The position numbers and the translations under genes were made by a program. The notes under the pieces are model-generated. The model did no database searches. It saw only the letters and a list, made by a program, of their open reading frames with translations, and was not told the origin of the DNA. Positions 20,941-30,026 of a stretch of 64,000 nt of DNA are shown here, in pieces. Every line of letters starts with the position of its first letter. Position 1 is the stretch's first letter. Source of the stretch: Megalonaias nervosa (Eukaryota; Mollusca; Bivalvia; Unionida; Unionidae); NCBI GenBank assembly GCA_016617855.1, contig JAECUM010006812.1, positions 1-64,000 on the forward strand, written 5' to 3'.

Positions 20941-22039
20941 TTAAGTAACTAATTCGGGAGTTTCAGCTACAAACTCAATACACCACCAATAAGTCGCTGC
21001 GGTTAACTTTTTATCATTCGCTATTAGCATAAATGTTTCTTCAGTATCTTTATTTAACACTATAGACACAATTCCAGAAAAATCATCGGTTGAATGACGC
21101 CATGGAAATGTGGTAAATATACTGAATTTTGCACTACTAAATACAGATAATCTGTATACACCAGTAACCTCTGCAGTGTGTTTAAAAGTGTTATTTTCCT
21201 GCGACCATGTTGCCTTTCCTGATGCGACTGTGTACACGATATTAATGATCTGCTTGTGAGGAATTTTAACGAGATTAGTTTTTTGAATAATATTAGGAAT
21301 ACCACTAATGATATCGTTGAGTCTTGCGTTAATGTCAGCGAGATTAATAATAACAGTAGGTGGAGTTCCAAAAAAGTCATTAATAGATCTGTTTACATTT
21401 CTACGAAAATTTAAAAATGTTTGTACGTGATTAAAATATTCAGTTTTAAATGAAGCAATTCCATCATTAATTGTCGTTAATGAAGTAGTTATTGGAATTT
21501 CCTTATCGTCGACGTATTTCTTCGTTGCAGCGTCAAAATCTGTTTCTGGTGTTCTGAGATTATTAATACCATTACTATTCATGTTGAGAAATGCACGCAT
21601 TATACCACCGCGCACTGACACGTACTTGGATTCTTGATCATCGACGTATTTTTTTTGTTGCTGCGTCTGTATCTGCGATTGGATCTCCAAGATACGTAAT
21701 TTTTCTTCCTGACATAATAACATCACCGGTAAATACATCACCAGTTTTCTTAACATAATCGTTAACCGACTTACCGGAATCCTGTATTTTACCCTGATCA
21801 GTGAAAGTAACGACATTATTAACAACCTCGTTGGGAATTCGTACAAGAACATCTAGTAGTTGTATATTACTCGTTTTTAATCGTCCTTGTTTATCCTGAA
21901 AAACGACGACTTCATTTTGATCCACATTCGTTATATTTAATAAATCATCGATTTCATTTCTGAGCTGATCAATGGTTGCATATTTAGATAAATCAACCTT
22001 CTGAGCTCTACCTGAGGATCTTCCGTAAATATCTACCAT
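20941..22039 (-). CDS. Phage tail-fibre-like protein (frame broken)
   Basis: I place the start at the ATG at 22,039, 19 bp past the protease stop. The N-terminal part ('VDLSKYATIDQLRNEI') is followed by the phage fibre hallmarks: 'TGDVFTGDVIMSG', 'DAATKK' and a second 'DAATKKYVDD' repeat. A coiled region and a beta-rich C-terminal domain of about 120 residues follow, probably the receptor-facing head. The frame changes at the T8 run 21,659-21,666; one base fewer in that run restores continuity into the frame ending at 20,941. With the penton-like protein two genes downstream, a vertex fibre is plausible. Fibre-like genes of this repeat type are typical of tailed phages, so their use here is notable. 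Confidence 0.78.
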
Positions 22040-22058
22040 TATATTTACTGATATCAGT

Positions 22059-22463
22059 TTAAGTACTATGACGTAGCGTAGTGAACGCGTGTACGACTTT
22101 ATGAGGCGGTGCTGTTGATTTTGATACAGCATCAAGCATAGCGAGGGTTTCACGGCCGCATATTGGAGGATCAGTTATTTTTTGTGTCGGTAGCGTTGAA
22201 TACCAGATTGGAGCAGTATTATTACTGACATAATGAAGAAATTCTTTTGGTGGTGCTAATCCATACGAATCGAAATAAATAATTCCACGTGGATCAATTG
22301 CATATCCAACCCAATGCGTGCCTGGGCCAGAATTTTTATCGAGATTAATAATACCGGTTTCATGTTGCATTGCAACGGTAGGTAATTGATCGCGCATAAA
22401 AACACCTCTGAAATTTTTTATTTTTAATTGCTTAGCAGCATTAAGTAAATCAAAATTGGACAT
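22059..22463 (-). CDS. Adenain-type cysteine protease
   Basis: This 134-residue protein is the maturation protease expected to cleave capsid and core precursors. The catalytic order of the adenovirus/Ulp1 clan is visible: H50 in 'GPGTHWVGYAI', D65 in 'IIYFDSYG', a Gln at 94 before the nucleophile, and C102 in 'PPICGRETLAML'. The motif after Cys is CGRET rather than the commoner CGxYC. It is short, as in Polintons, and intact. It lies between the pVI-like gene (8 bp away) and the fibre gene on the same strand. Confidence 0.92.
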   Translation of the reverse strand: MSNFDLLNAAKQLKIKNFRGVFMRDQLPTVAMQHETGIINLDKNSGPGTHWVGYAIDPRGIIYFDSYGLAPPKEFLHYVSNNTAPIWYSTLPTQKITDPPICGRETLAMLDAVSKSTAPPHKVVHAFTTLRHST

Positions 22464-22471
22464 GGGTGTTA

Positions 22472-22926
22472 TTAGTAAACTGTCCCTGGTAATCTTAGAC
22501 CCTTTCCGTACCAGAAGGCGGGGTCCCTGGTAATCTTAGACCCTTTCCTTTTTTTTTGATTCCTTGTCCAGTTGCTTTCTTTAACGCCATTCCAGCAGCT
22601 GTTCCAACAGCACCTAACGCAGCTGCTTTGCAACAGCTGGGCTGCAGCGGCTATTAATGCTGGTATTGCTGCGAGAAGCGGAAATATACCACCCGTTTTA
22701 GCAATATCTTTGATGGCGCCCGCAGAAAGATTAAGTTTGACGCCTTTATTTGATTTTTTAGCGTCGTTGAAGTTTTTAAACTGACGCTCGGTCAACGATA
22801 GTTTATTTGCACCGGTCATTTGTTCTCGCTTTAGCGATATTTTTATTCCACAATTATTTTTGATGCTGATTGCAGCCTTTTAATCTGACCAGGAGTCAGA
22901 CTCACACTAACGTGATGATATGACAT
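22472..22926 (-). CDS. pVI-like membrane-active/cementing protein (frame broken)
   Basis: The likely start is the ATG at 22,926. The protein has repeated 'LSLT..Q...' and 'KLNLS' segments, then an Ala-rich amphipathic or hydrophobic stretch ('GGIFPLLAAIPALIAAA'), and ends in a basic tail with 'GKGLRLPG'. This pattern resembles the adenovirus pVI/pX-like proteins of Polintons. The frame breaks at the T5 run 22,857-22,861 and again in the Ala-rich part (T3 at 22,627-22,629 and G3 at 22,639-22,641), where another frame keeps the expected Ala/Gly-rich composition. A 25-bp direct duplication (22,483-22,507 and 22,524-22,548) has altered the 3' end; the stop is at 22,472 or 22,495 depending on frame. 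Confidence 0.6.
22483..22548. repeat. 25-bp direct duplication at the end of the pVI-like gene
   Basis: The stretch 22,483-22,507 recurs at 22,524-22,548, separated by 16 bp. The duplicated part encodes the 'GKGLRLPG' tail. Confidence 0.9.
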
Positions 22927-22959
22927 TATTAATATTATGAACGATCTAATTACATGTTT

Positions 22960-24340
22960 TCTACTGGAGCATCAATAACTCTCATTCGTCCACCAACACC
23001 TTCGAGTAACATCGATTTATCGCTGAGTATAACAGCAATTGCTCTGTAATTAACAATAACTCCTATTGTCACACGAGCTCGAAAATGAATATCTACAACA
23101 GATTGTCTGGTTAAATCTAAATGTTCTAGCGAAAAGTAATAAATCGGATACAGCGTGTAAAATCTAGCTGCGATATTTGTAAACCAGTATCAATGTTTTG
23201 ATCACGTCCCATGAACGACATAAGACGATGATATGCACGTGCTACATGATTTTGATCGAAATTCAGTAATATATCCTCGGATGGTTCTTGGTGTCCATTT
23301 ATCCTTAATGAAACCTCAGAAACACCAAGATTGTCAAATATCATGTGACTAAAATTTTGATTGTTTATTCGTGCAATATTTTGAAACGCAATAAATATGT
23401 GTCGTGGTGCAGAAACACCTTGCTGAGAAGCTATCTGCCATGTAAATAAACCATCAATTGCACTCTGAACAGCATCTGTGGTCATTGTTAACCATGACAA
23501 AGTTGATTTACCGCCTTGACTCATAAAAGATAACAACCGGTCATCTTCGGATATTGACGGAGTCATCACTGGCATCCATAGGGAAAGTTTTGTTAGTATT
23601 ACTATACCAGCATCAACACCAGGGGGTCTCCATATTGCATCATTATCATCGCCTTTTCGTACTAGTACAACTGTGTGTTTGGCTCCGAAAATGACTTTTC
23701 TAACATTTCTACAGAATCCAAAGATATGTGACAGTGGAATTGCACATGAAAATGCTCTTCTTCCACCACGCAACATTGCTCGACGTGATCTAAATCCTAA
23801 GTTGAAATCTGCATCTACATTAATAATCATACTTTGTACATCCGCATCGGCGTTTCTGACAAAATTTCTTGGTCGTCCTATTTCATATTGTTGGTACTCT
23901 GGAGAATTAGAAGTATCTTTTACAAACATAATTGATGGACCAGCTGATCTCGAATAATCATCGCTGTATCTTGCAAGACCAAGTATTGTTGTGGCAACGT
24001 CGACGTCTTTCTGAATTGATTCAATATTTTTCCCGTCAATCATGTACGTAGCGCTATCAAACAACGCCATAATACCATTATTAACAAAACCGACACTAAC
24101 ATCAGCTCCATATGCTACTGGTGCTGCAGGAACAGCGTTATTTAAAATTTCACCTTCGACTTCAATAAATGCTTCAGCGGGTAAGAAATATCTACTTGTA
24201 TCTTGAACCTGTAGTTCAATTCTTCCACGTTGATTTGGAATTCGGGCGTCATAAGAATAATACTGATAATCGCGCACAGATTCATCTTTGAGAACTGGTG
24301 CGTCCATGTCAAACGCGGGATCGGATATGCGCTTAAACAT
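22960..24340 (-). CDS. Double-jelly-roll major capsid protein (frame broken near end)
   Basis: The protein starts 'MFKRISDPAFDMD' at 24,340. The N-terminus with repeated Tyr residues and the beta-rich body ('FLPAEAFIEVEGEIL', 'NNGIMALFDSATYMIDG', 'MIINVDADFNLGFRSRR') match Polinton capsid proteins. The first frame stops at 23,126, but the adjacent frame continues from the A4 run at 23,159-23,162 to a stop at 22,960 and supplies the usual end ('LLEGVGGRM'), giving about 460 residues. The relic at 7,200-7,775 preserves the same C-terminal block, which confirms that this extension belongs to the protein. It forms the capsid shell. Confidence 0.93.
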
Positions 24341-24361
24341 CTTTATTATTATCGTCTTCGT

Positions 24362-24826
24362 CTAACTCGAAGACCACTTCCTTCCTGCTATCAGACTAGC
24401 GGTTATATTTTTTTCCTTTTCCGACATCGGGATATCAGCTAACTCCGCTAGTTTTTGATTAGCTGCTTGATTTATTATTTTACTTACATTTGCGGGCATC
24501 ACTTCAGTGCTAGGTAATTTCACAGGTCGGGTCGGTCTGCGTATTAATCGTGATAGTCTATCTTTAATCGCTGAGAATGCTTTGCTAGCGAGATTACCAA
24601 CAGCGCCTATACCTTTTTCACGAACAACATCAATAGCTTTCATTCCCAGCTGCTTTGCAATCGGTATTGCTTTTGGGGCTATCCTTCTAAACAGACCCTG
24701 AACAACATCACCTAATCCATCTCCGTAGGTCGTTTTGTATACAGGTAATCGAGAGTTTATTACCCTGACCATGGTAGGTCCACGAGTATTGTGTATGATC
24801 ATTTTATTATTAAGTGATTTTATCAT
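24362..24826 (-). CDS. Small basic virion protein, unknown role
   Basis: About 154 residues from the ATG at 24,826; an internal ATG at 24,802 is an alternative. It has a Gly/Asp-rich start ('YGDGLGDVVQGLFRRIAPKA'), a helical Lys/Arg-rich middle ending in 'RLIRRPTRP', and a conserved-looking 'NVSKIINQAANQKL' segment. A decayed copy is present at 7,797-8,195, so it is a normal Polinton gene. Its place next to the capsid gene and its basic charge suggest a capsid-interior or DNA-binding role. Confidence 0.72.
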   Translation of the reverse strand: MIKSLNNKMIIHNTRGPTMVRVINSRLPVYKTTYGDGLGDVVQGLFRRIAPKAIPIAKQLGMKAIDVVREKGIGAVGNLASKAFSAIKDRLSRLIRRPTRPVKLPSTEVMPANVSKIINQAANQKLAELADIPMSEKEKNITASLIAGRKWSSS

Positions 24827-24837
24827 TAATTACATAC

Positions 24838-25968
24838 TTAGTCACTATAATAATCGTCACTGATTTCATTAATAAGAGACCGATATACATTAATATCCAT
24901 GATGCCGCCACTAAATAATCGTTTGCAAATATCAGCTACTTCATTAATGATTTCTGGGGAATTATTACCAGCTCGTTTTCCTCCGATGAGAATTTCTAAT
25001 CGATCGACATCAGCGAGAACGTTATTGGGACAAGTAATAAGACCACTTCCTAAACCACTTCCAGTTGCTTCGGGAGCGTCTTGAAATTCCTCTTCTTCCT
25101 CTTCACTTGGTTTCGGTGGTGTTTTTTTACTTGGTTTCGGTGGTGTTTTTTGTGGTTCTGGATAATCACGAAGTGATTGCTCAAATGGTTTTGGTGTTTT
25201 TTGTTTTGGAGGTTTTTGTTGTCGTTTTTGTTCTCGTCGTTGTCGTTCTTGTTTCTTTTGTTCTTCCTCCTCCTTTTTTCTTGATTTAATTAAATCATTA
25301 ATTTCACTAATATAATTCCGATATAATGGATCATCAGATCTAGCTTGTTCAACATTCTTATTTATGCGATATAAATATTTTCTCCATTGATCACTGTTTT
25401 TAATATCTTTATAGTGTTCAAGTTTCATTAATTTATCTCTTCGACTAAAACCATCCACAGCAAACTCAGCTAGTTGATATAGATTCAATTTTTTAATTGT
25501 TTTAATAGTTTCTTCTTCAAATTTATTTATCAATTCATCAGTACTTATTATACGACTCTTTCGTTCAGGATCTAGTGCTTCAGCACCTTCTGCTTCATCA
25601 TCTTCTTCTTCAGCATCTTCAAGTTGATATTCATCCTCAGGTATTTCCGGGATTGGCATCGCAGCAGCTATTTCGGCTGGAAGTTCACGTAAAATTTCTT
25701 TTGTCTTTTTTGTTCTTCTTGCTATTTTTTCGGTTCCTTCTGCTATTTTTCCAGTTACTTTAGCGGTTTTCTCTAACACAGGTTGAATACCTTTAGTGGT
25801 CTCAGTGATAGGTTTAAATAATTGTTTTGTATCCTCTTCAAATTCAACTTGAGATTCCTGACGCGATTGTAGTTGTTGCTTAACAGAATCACGAACGGGT
25901 AGATATTTTTTAATTGCCTCTAGTCGCTCTCGAGCTAATTTAGCTGAGTGTGGTTCTCCGATACTCAT
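24838..25968 (-). CDS. Core-like structural protein, coiled and charged
   Basis: 376 residues. The N-terminus is helical ('RERLEAIKKYLPVR'), followed by repeated 'KTAKVTGKIAEGTEKIARR' coil. An acidic block (about 110-135) precedes a helical domain. A Lys/Arg/Gln-rich region with PPKP repeats (about 230-300) and a short globular end ('DVDRLEILIGGKRAGNN..EI.NEV..I...L') finish the protein. The last segment recurs in many Polinton/adintovirus structural proteins as I know them. Its likely role is a core or scaffold protein. The start lies 32 bp from the right TIR, so it heads the virion transcription block; the next gene begins 11 bp after its stop. Confidence 0.75.
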   Translation of the reverse strand: MSIGEPHSAKLARERLEAIKKYLPVRDSVKQQLQSRQESQVEFEEDTKQLFKPITETTKGIQPVLEKTAKVTGKIAEGTEKIARRTKKTKEILRELPAEIAAAMPIPEIPEDEYQLEDAEEEDDEAEGAEALDPERKSRIISTDELINKFEEETIKTIKKLNLYQLAEFAVDGFSRRDKLMKLEHYKDIKNSDQWRKYLYRINKNVEQARSDDPLYRNYISEINDLIKSRKKEEEEQKKQERQRREQKRQQKPPKQKTPKPFEQSLRDYPEPQKTPPKPSKKTPPKPSEEEEEEFQDAPEATGSGLGSGLITCPNNVLADVDRLEILIGGKRAGNNSPEIINEVADICKRLFSGGIMDINVYRSLINEISDDYYSD

Positions 25969-26000
25969 TATTGATAATATCTATAATGGCTGTTTAATTT

Positions 26001-26175
26001 ATAGCAGCAGAGAGGGTGAATGACATACGCACGTGACCAGATTGTGAAAAAAATCTGGTCAATTAGAGAAGTTTTTACTGTTAAGGCAAAAACTTTTTTT
26101 TCAGCCTTCGTAGGAACCCTTAATTTTCAAAAATAAGGTCTCTACAAAGTTGTAGGGTTCACCCTCTCTGCTGCT
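26001..26175. repeat. Polinton right terminal inverted repeat
   Basis: Reverse complement of the left TIR with one substitution and one A-run difference. It carries the same internal hairpin and the same 18-bp inverted boundary sequences. The core-like gene starts about 32 bp inside it. Confidence 0.95.
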
Positions 26176-26180
26176 TAATA
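26176..26180. repeat. Target site duplication, right copy (taata)
   Basis: Matches 10,321-10,325 directly outside the left TIR. Confidence 0.6.
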
Positions 26181-26687
26181 TATTCCAAGAGCTAAATATT
26201 CTTACACAGAGAAAACAATCTCCGCGTGATATGTTTTATGCAGTATAGTTGCGACCAGTACTCATACAGCTACAACAGTGTATTAACCTTGCTGGCAAGT
26301 AGTTTAGTGACTTCGCTTGTGGGCTTCAGCGAGCGGTGGGGACAAGGCTCACTACGAGTGCGCCCATTCGCGCAAATCATGCACTTGCGTGTGATTTGAG
26401 GGTAAAGCCATTGGGTATAGAAGGTTTTGACATCTATCACCAAGACTATTGCAAAAGCCCCACAATAGTACTACTTACTATTTAAGTAGTGCACTGCGAG
26501 GGACGAATCGGTCAAACTAATATTTATTTGTGCTCCTACAATAACAGCCGAGGTTATTTCTGTATTTAACCGAAAAGGACGTGCGATGTTCCAGTTATGT
26601 AGAAACCACCAAGGCAATTCGGATCTACAGCAGCAAGTTCTGCGAGAGAAATATATGCCAATGAATCAGGGCGGTAGCTGCGGCGAC
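26181..26687. other. Gene-free stretch right of the Polinton
   Basis: No gene or known repeat recognised. The section 26,300-26,420 is richer in G, C and CpG than its surroundings but has no open frame of interest. Confidence 0.4.
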
Positions 26688-27171
26688 TCTCTACAGATAT
26701 CATAAACTTCTGAGAGTGACATGTGTAAGGTGAAGTTGTTTACATTTTAATTATTCTAAAGTACACAATTTTTAGCAGTTATCAAAATAGGGAAATTAAA
26801 TTTTGCCAGACTAGACAATACCAGCTCTGAAAGTCAAATGAATTAATTACCGAATATATAAAATGTAAAAAAGTTATTGATACTTTTATTTTTACAATTT
26901 ACCTCTGAAGTCCAGGAAGTGAAAATGACCAAACGGAGCTAGCAGTGTTTGATAGATGCGCATCTGAAGTAAGGTCAAGCTGTATATTCATGAGCCCATA
27001 TTACACTCATCAATCATGCACCAAAAGAAAGGGAATTAAAGTTCTTTTAATAATACCTAAGATATACACGGTCTTTTTTCAATAGCCGGTATAAGTAGTG
27101 AGGATAACCGGGGAAATTATTTTTCTTTAAAACATAACCCTATGCAACAAGCAAAACTGTTGAAGATCAAC
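26688..27171 (+). repeat. 0.5-kb repeat, copy 1 of 3
   Basis: It starts 'ctctacagatatcataaact' and ends near 'ctatgcaacaagcaaaactg'. The same order of blocks recurs at 28,218-28,752 and 28,796-29,440, with shared stretches such as 'gtgtaaggtgaagttgttta' and 'cggagctagcag'. No coding capacity is seen. It may be a non-autonomous transposon. Confidence 0.8.
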
Positions 27172-27221
27172 TTAAAACAAAAATGAAAATTTGTGCAATT
27201 AATTGTCTTACTCTCATGTCA

Positions 27222-27429
27222 GACCGCTCTGGTGGCATAAGTCGTCTCAGCATTAAGAGGTTAGTGTTAGGACTGGTGGGCCTGGTATCAGGATAATGTG
27301 ACTGTGTGGGACATATGCTACATGTCTGTGGCATGATGCCCCAGTGATAGACATCACTTTAAACTGCCACACTGCAGACATCGTAGCGATATGACTGAAA
27401 AACCGTTAAAGCAACATTAAAAATCCAAA

Positions 27430-27433
<4 letters not shown>
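27222..27433 (+). mobile_element. SINE family A, copy 2 (internally deleted)
   Basis: It has the head 'gaccgctctggtggc' and the complete body of the family, but most of the tRNA-related part after the A box is missing. It ends in aaatccaaatcac and runs into an (AC)n tract. Confidence 0.85.

Positions 27434-27466
<33 letters not shown>
27432..27466. repeat. (AC)n microsatellite
   Basis: About 17 AC units directly after the SINE tail. Confidence 0.95.
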
Positions 27467-27468
<2 letters not shown>

Positions 27469-28120
27469 CATACTGTCATATCATCATGTAGGATGTTCTT
27501 AACAAAACGGAGCATTAACATTGATGTTATGAATGAAAATAAGCTAATTATGGTTATTTTGCTATTGCTTACACAATATGCTTTGAGGCAGTATTGTGTG
27601 TAATGCCTTTAACTATGAAGACAATAAAAGTCGTAGAACACAGGAATGAAGTCAAACTAAATTTAAAACTGTTGCATTAAGTGAAAGAAATTGATAGTGA
27701 TAATGATTATTTTCATTCATTTCTAATGAAATTAAGAAATAAATAAGGACAAAGCAAATTCGCTTTCTTCCATATTCTATAGTGAGAATAATAAGCATAC
27801 TTTTTATTCTTTGATCTCCATGAACCTCATATGTTCCATCCCTTTTCAAACTGTAAAATTTATTAGCTACATCTCAGGGAATAATTGTAGATAAAGTTTC
27901 ACGTTTATGTCTTTCAGCATAATATTGATTGCTATGTCAAGAAAATGCAGTTTCTATTTTTAAAATAACTCAGTCTTCACAATGGGGGTGGTTGGGCTAG
28001 GCTTGTGTGGGACTTTGCTATTAATAATACTCTTCTGTGGAGAGAAAAACAGGAGAATTGTTAAAAAGGACTGTTTTCATGCTGCGATTTAAACGTTTCA
28101 CCCATTCAACCAAATTTAAA
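27467..28120. other. Gene-free stretch
   Basis: AT-rich, no supported gene or repeat. Confidence 0.4.
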
Positions 28121-28124
28121 TCAT

Positions 28125-28151
28125 ACAACAACAACAACAACAAGAACAATG

Positions 28152-28195
<44 letters not shown>
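28125..28195. repeat. (AAC)n/(AAT)n microsatellite
   Basis: Several CAA units followed by about 15 AAT units. Confidence 0.95.
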
Positions 28196-28197
<2 letters not shown>

Positions 28198-28217
28198 CTA
28201 TGTGGTGGAGGAGGAGG

Positions 28218-28752
28218 GGCGCTCTACATATATTATGAACTTCTGAGAGAGTGACTTGTGTAAGGTGAAGTTGTTTACATTTGCAACATGCACAATTGAG
28301 AGAATGTTGGCATACCTCAATATTACTTTCGCTTACTGTGGCTGAAATTATTATTATTTCTTTTTTCGCATAATCTACTTGTGGAAATTGTACAATGTAT
28401 AAAAATGTTTGCTCGAGGGTTTTTTTGGGGGGGGTTCTTGGGTCTTTTTGGTGGGTTTTTTGTGGAATTATTTTTTTTTTCTTTTTTACAATATATACCT
28501 CTGAAGAAGTGAAAATGTTCAAGCGGAGCTAGCAGAGTTTTGGCAGATGCACATCTGAAGTAAAACCAAGCTGTATATTCAATAACCCATATTGCACCCA
28601 TCAATCATCAAATGAACTGAGAGTTCTTTTAACAATACCTCAGACATACGAGGTCTTTTTTCAACAGCCAGTATAGCTAATGAGGAAAACCGGGAATTCT
28701 TTTCGATTAAAAAGCTAACCCTATGCAACACACAAAACTGAAGAGCGCTACC
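28218..28752 (+). repeat. 0.5-kb repeat, copy 2 of 3
   Basis: Same block order as 26,688-27,171. Its middle is replaced by a G/T-rich low-complexity section at 28,420-28,490. Confidence 0.75.
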
Positions 28753-28795
28753 TATATACGGGCCGTGAACCAGGCTAGGAAACTTGATACTTTGG

Positions 28796-29134
28796 GGGCG
28801 CCCTACAGATATTAAACTTCTGAGAAAGTGATGGGTGAAAGGTGAAGTTGTTTACATTTGCAACATGCACACTGGAGAGAATGTTGGCATTCCTCTAATT
28901 TACTTTCATGTACTGTGGCTGAAATTTCATTGGATATTGTACTTGTGGAAATTGTACATGATCTATGCATACAACCAATTAAAATGACTGCTCCTTGTGC
29001 TAAAAGAAAAATCAGCCTGAATTAGTCTAAAGTACACTGTCTTTAGCAGTTATTCAAATGGGAAAATGAATTTTGCCAGACTAGACAAAAACAGCTTCTG
29101 AAAATATAATGAATGAATTGCCAAATATATAAAA

Positions 29135-29168
<34 letters not shown>

Positions 29169-29440
29169 ATCGGCTCTTCTTCTACAATTTACCTCAGAAG
29201 TTCAGGAAGTGAAAATGACCAAGCAGAGCTAGCAGTTTTTTTGAGAGATGCACATTTGAAGTAAGGCCAAGCTGTAAACTCTATAACCTATATTACACCC
29301 ATCAATCATATACCAAAATAAAGGGAATTATAGGTTCTTTGAATAATACCTAAGATATACGATGTCCTGTTTAAATAGCCAGTATAACAAGTGAGGACAC
29401 CCGGGGAAATTCTTTTTCTTCAAAATTCTGCAAAATACGA
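28796..29440 (+). repeat. 0.5-kb repeat, copy 3 of 3
   Basis: The longest copy, containing all blocks of the first copy plus the 'gcaacatgcacactggagag' part of the second. It includes a poly(A) run at 29,139-29,165. Confidence 0.8.
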
Positions 29441-29949
29441 AACTAGTAAGCGCCACCTTTGTTTATCCATGCAGATTTACACAGTAGACCAGTCTATGGT
29501 GGTGCAAGAACACTCACGTGATAAATCTATTTTTATTGATACTAAATTTAACACAAAACATCATGTTTGGGATTGCACAACGCGACGGAGGATTCCTATT
29601 TAAGGAATCCGGACTTTGAGATCGACACCATCTTCTTGGAGTACAGGTAGGTAAATGTTGTTAGAAACCTAATAATGGAAAACAGAAAAATAGATCCACT
29701 GAGATGGCATAGACTTCATATCTTCATACTTAGGTTATGTTGAGCCTGAGTTCAAAGTAATTTGTACTGGAGCCAATGCAGATAATGATCTGTTTTAATT
29801 TATATAGATGCGTCTGTTGTAGGTGTTGTCAATAATTTTCCTTTTTAACTAACAGAAACGAATGCCTGTGGTTTGTCTCTATGCGCGTCTAACTTGACAC
29901 ACGGAGTTTTGACATGTTCGTTTCGCGAATTCGTGACATAAAGATCTCC
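29441..29949. promoter_or_regulatory. Probable upstream/promoter region of the LENG9-like gene
   Basis: Non-repetitive sequence upstream of the proposed first coding exon, with more CpG than the sequence further right. A splice-donor-like ggagtacag/gtaggtaa at about 29,639-29,655 could end a 5' untranslated exon. Promoter elements are not identified. Confidence 0.3.
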
Positions 29950-30026
29950 ATGATGCCTAGATCACAGGAGTCTGACGTTTTATCAATAAAATACGACGAA
30001 ATTTCTGACAACATCATTGGTCTAAG
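29950..30026 (+). CDS. LENG9-like gene, proposed exon 1
   Basis: ATG ATG at 29,950, 25 codons plus two bases, donor ctaag/gtagg. The phase matches the acceptor at 33,670. The encoded peptide is hydrophilic and not diagnostic. Confidence 0.5.

Larger units (their letters stand above)
10326..26175. mobile_element. Complete Polinton/Maverick (adintovirus-like), 15,850 bp
   Basis: The element is bounded by ~175-bp inverted repeats that start with AG, as expected for Polintons, and by taata on both sides (10,321-10,325 and 26,176-26,180). Inside are the hallmark genes: FtsK/A32-like packaging ATPase, retroviral-type integrase, PolB, adenain-type protease, double-jelly-roll capsid and a penton-like protein. 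Length, gene set and terminal repeats all fit. The TIRs differ by one substitution and one homopolymer length, which points to recent insertion. Polintons usually make 6-bp target duplications; here I can only align 5 bp in AT-rich sequence. Capsid, penton, protease and ATPase together suggest it can form or once formed virions. Confidence 0.97.

Noticed and set aside
21060..21380. Second minus-strand open frame inside the fibre gene
   Set aside because: It lies in another frame of the fibre head domain and has no motif of its own.
27652..27849. Short minus-strand open frame right of the SINE
   Set aside because: No motif, AT-rich composition, no splice or start context.
28121..28522. Minus-strand open frame with Ile and Val runs
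   Set aside because: It is translated from the (AAC)n/(AAT)n microsatellite.
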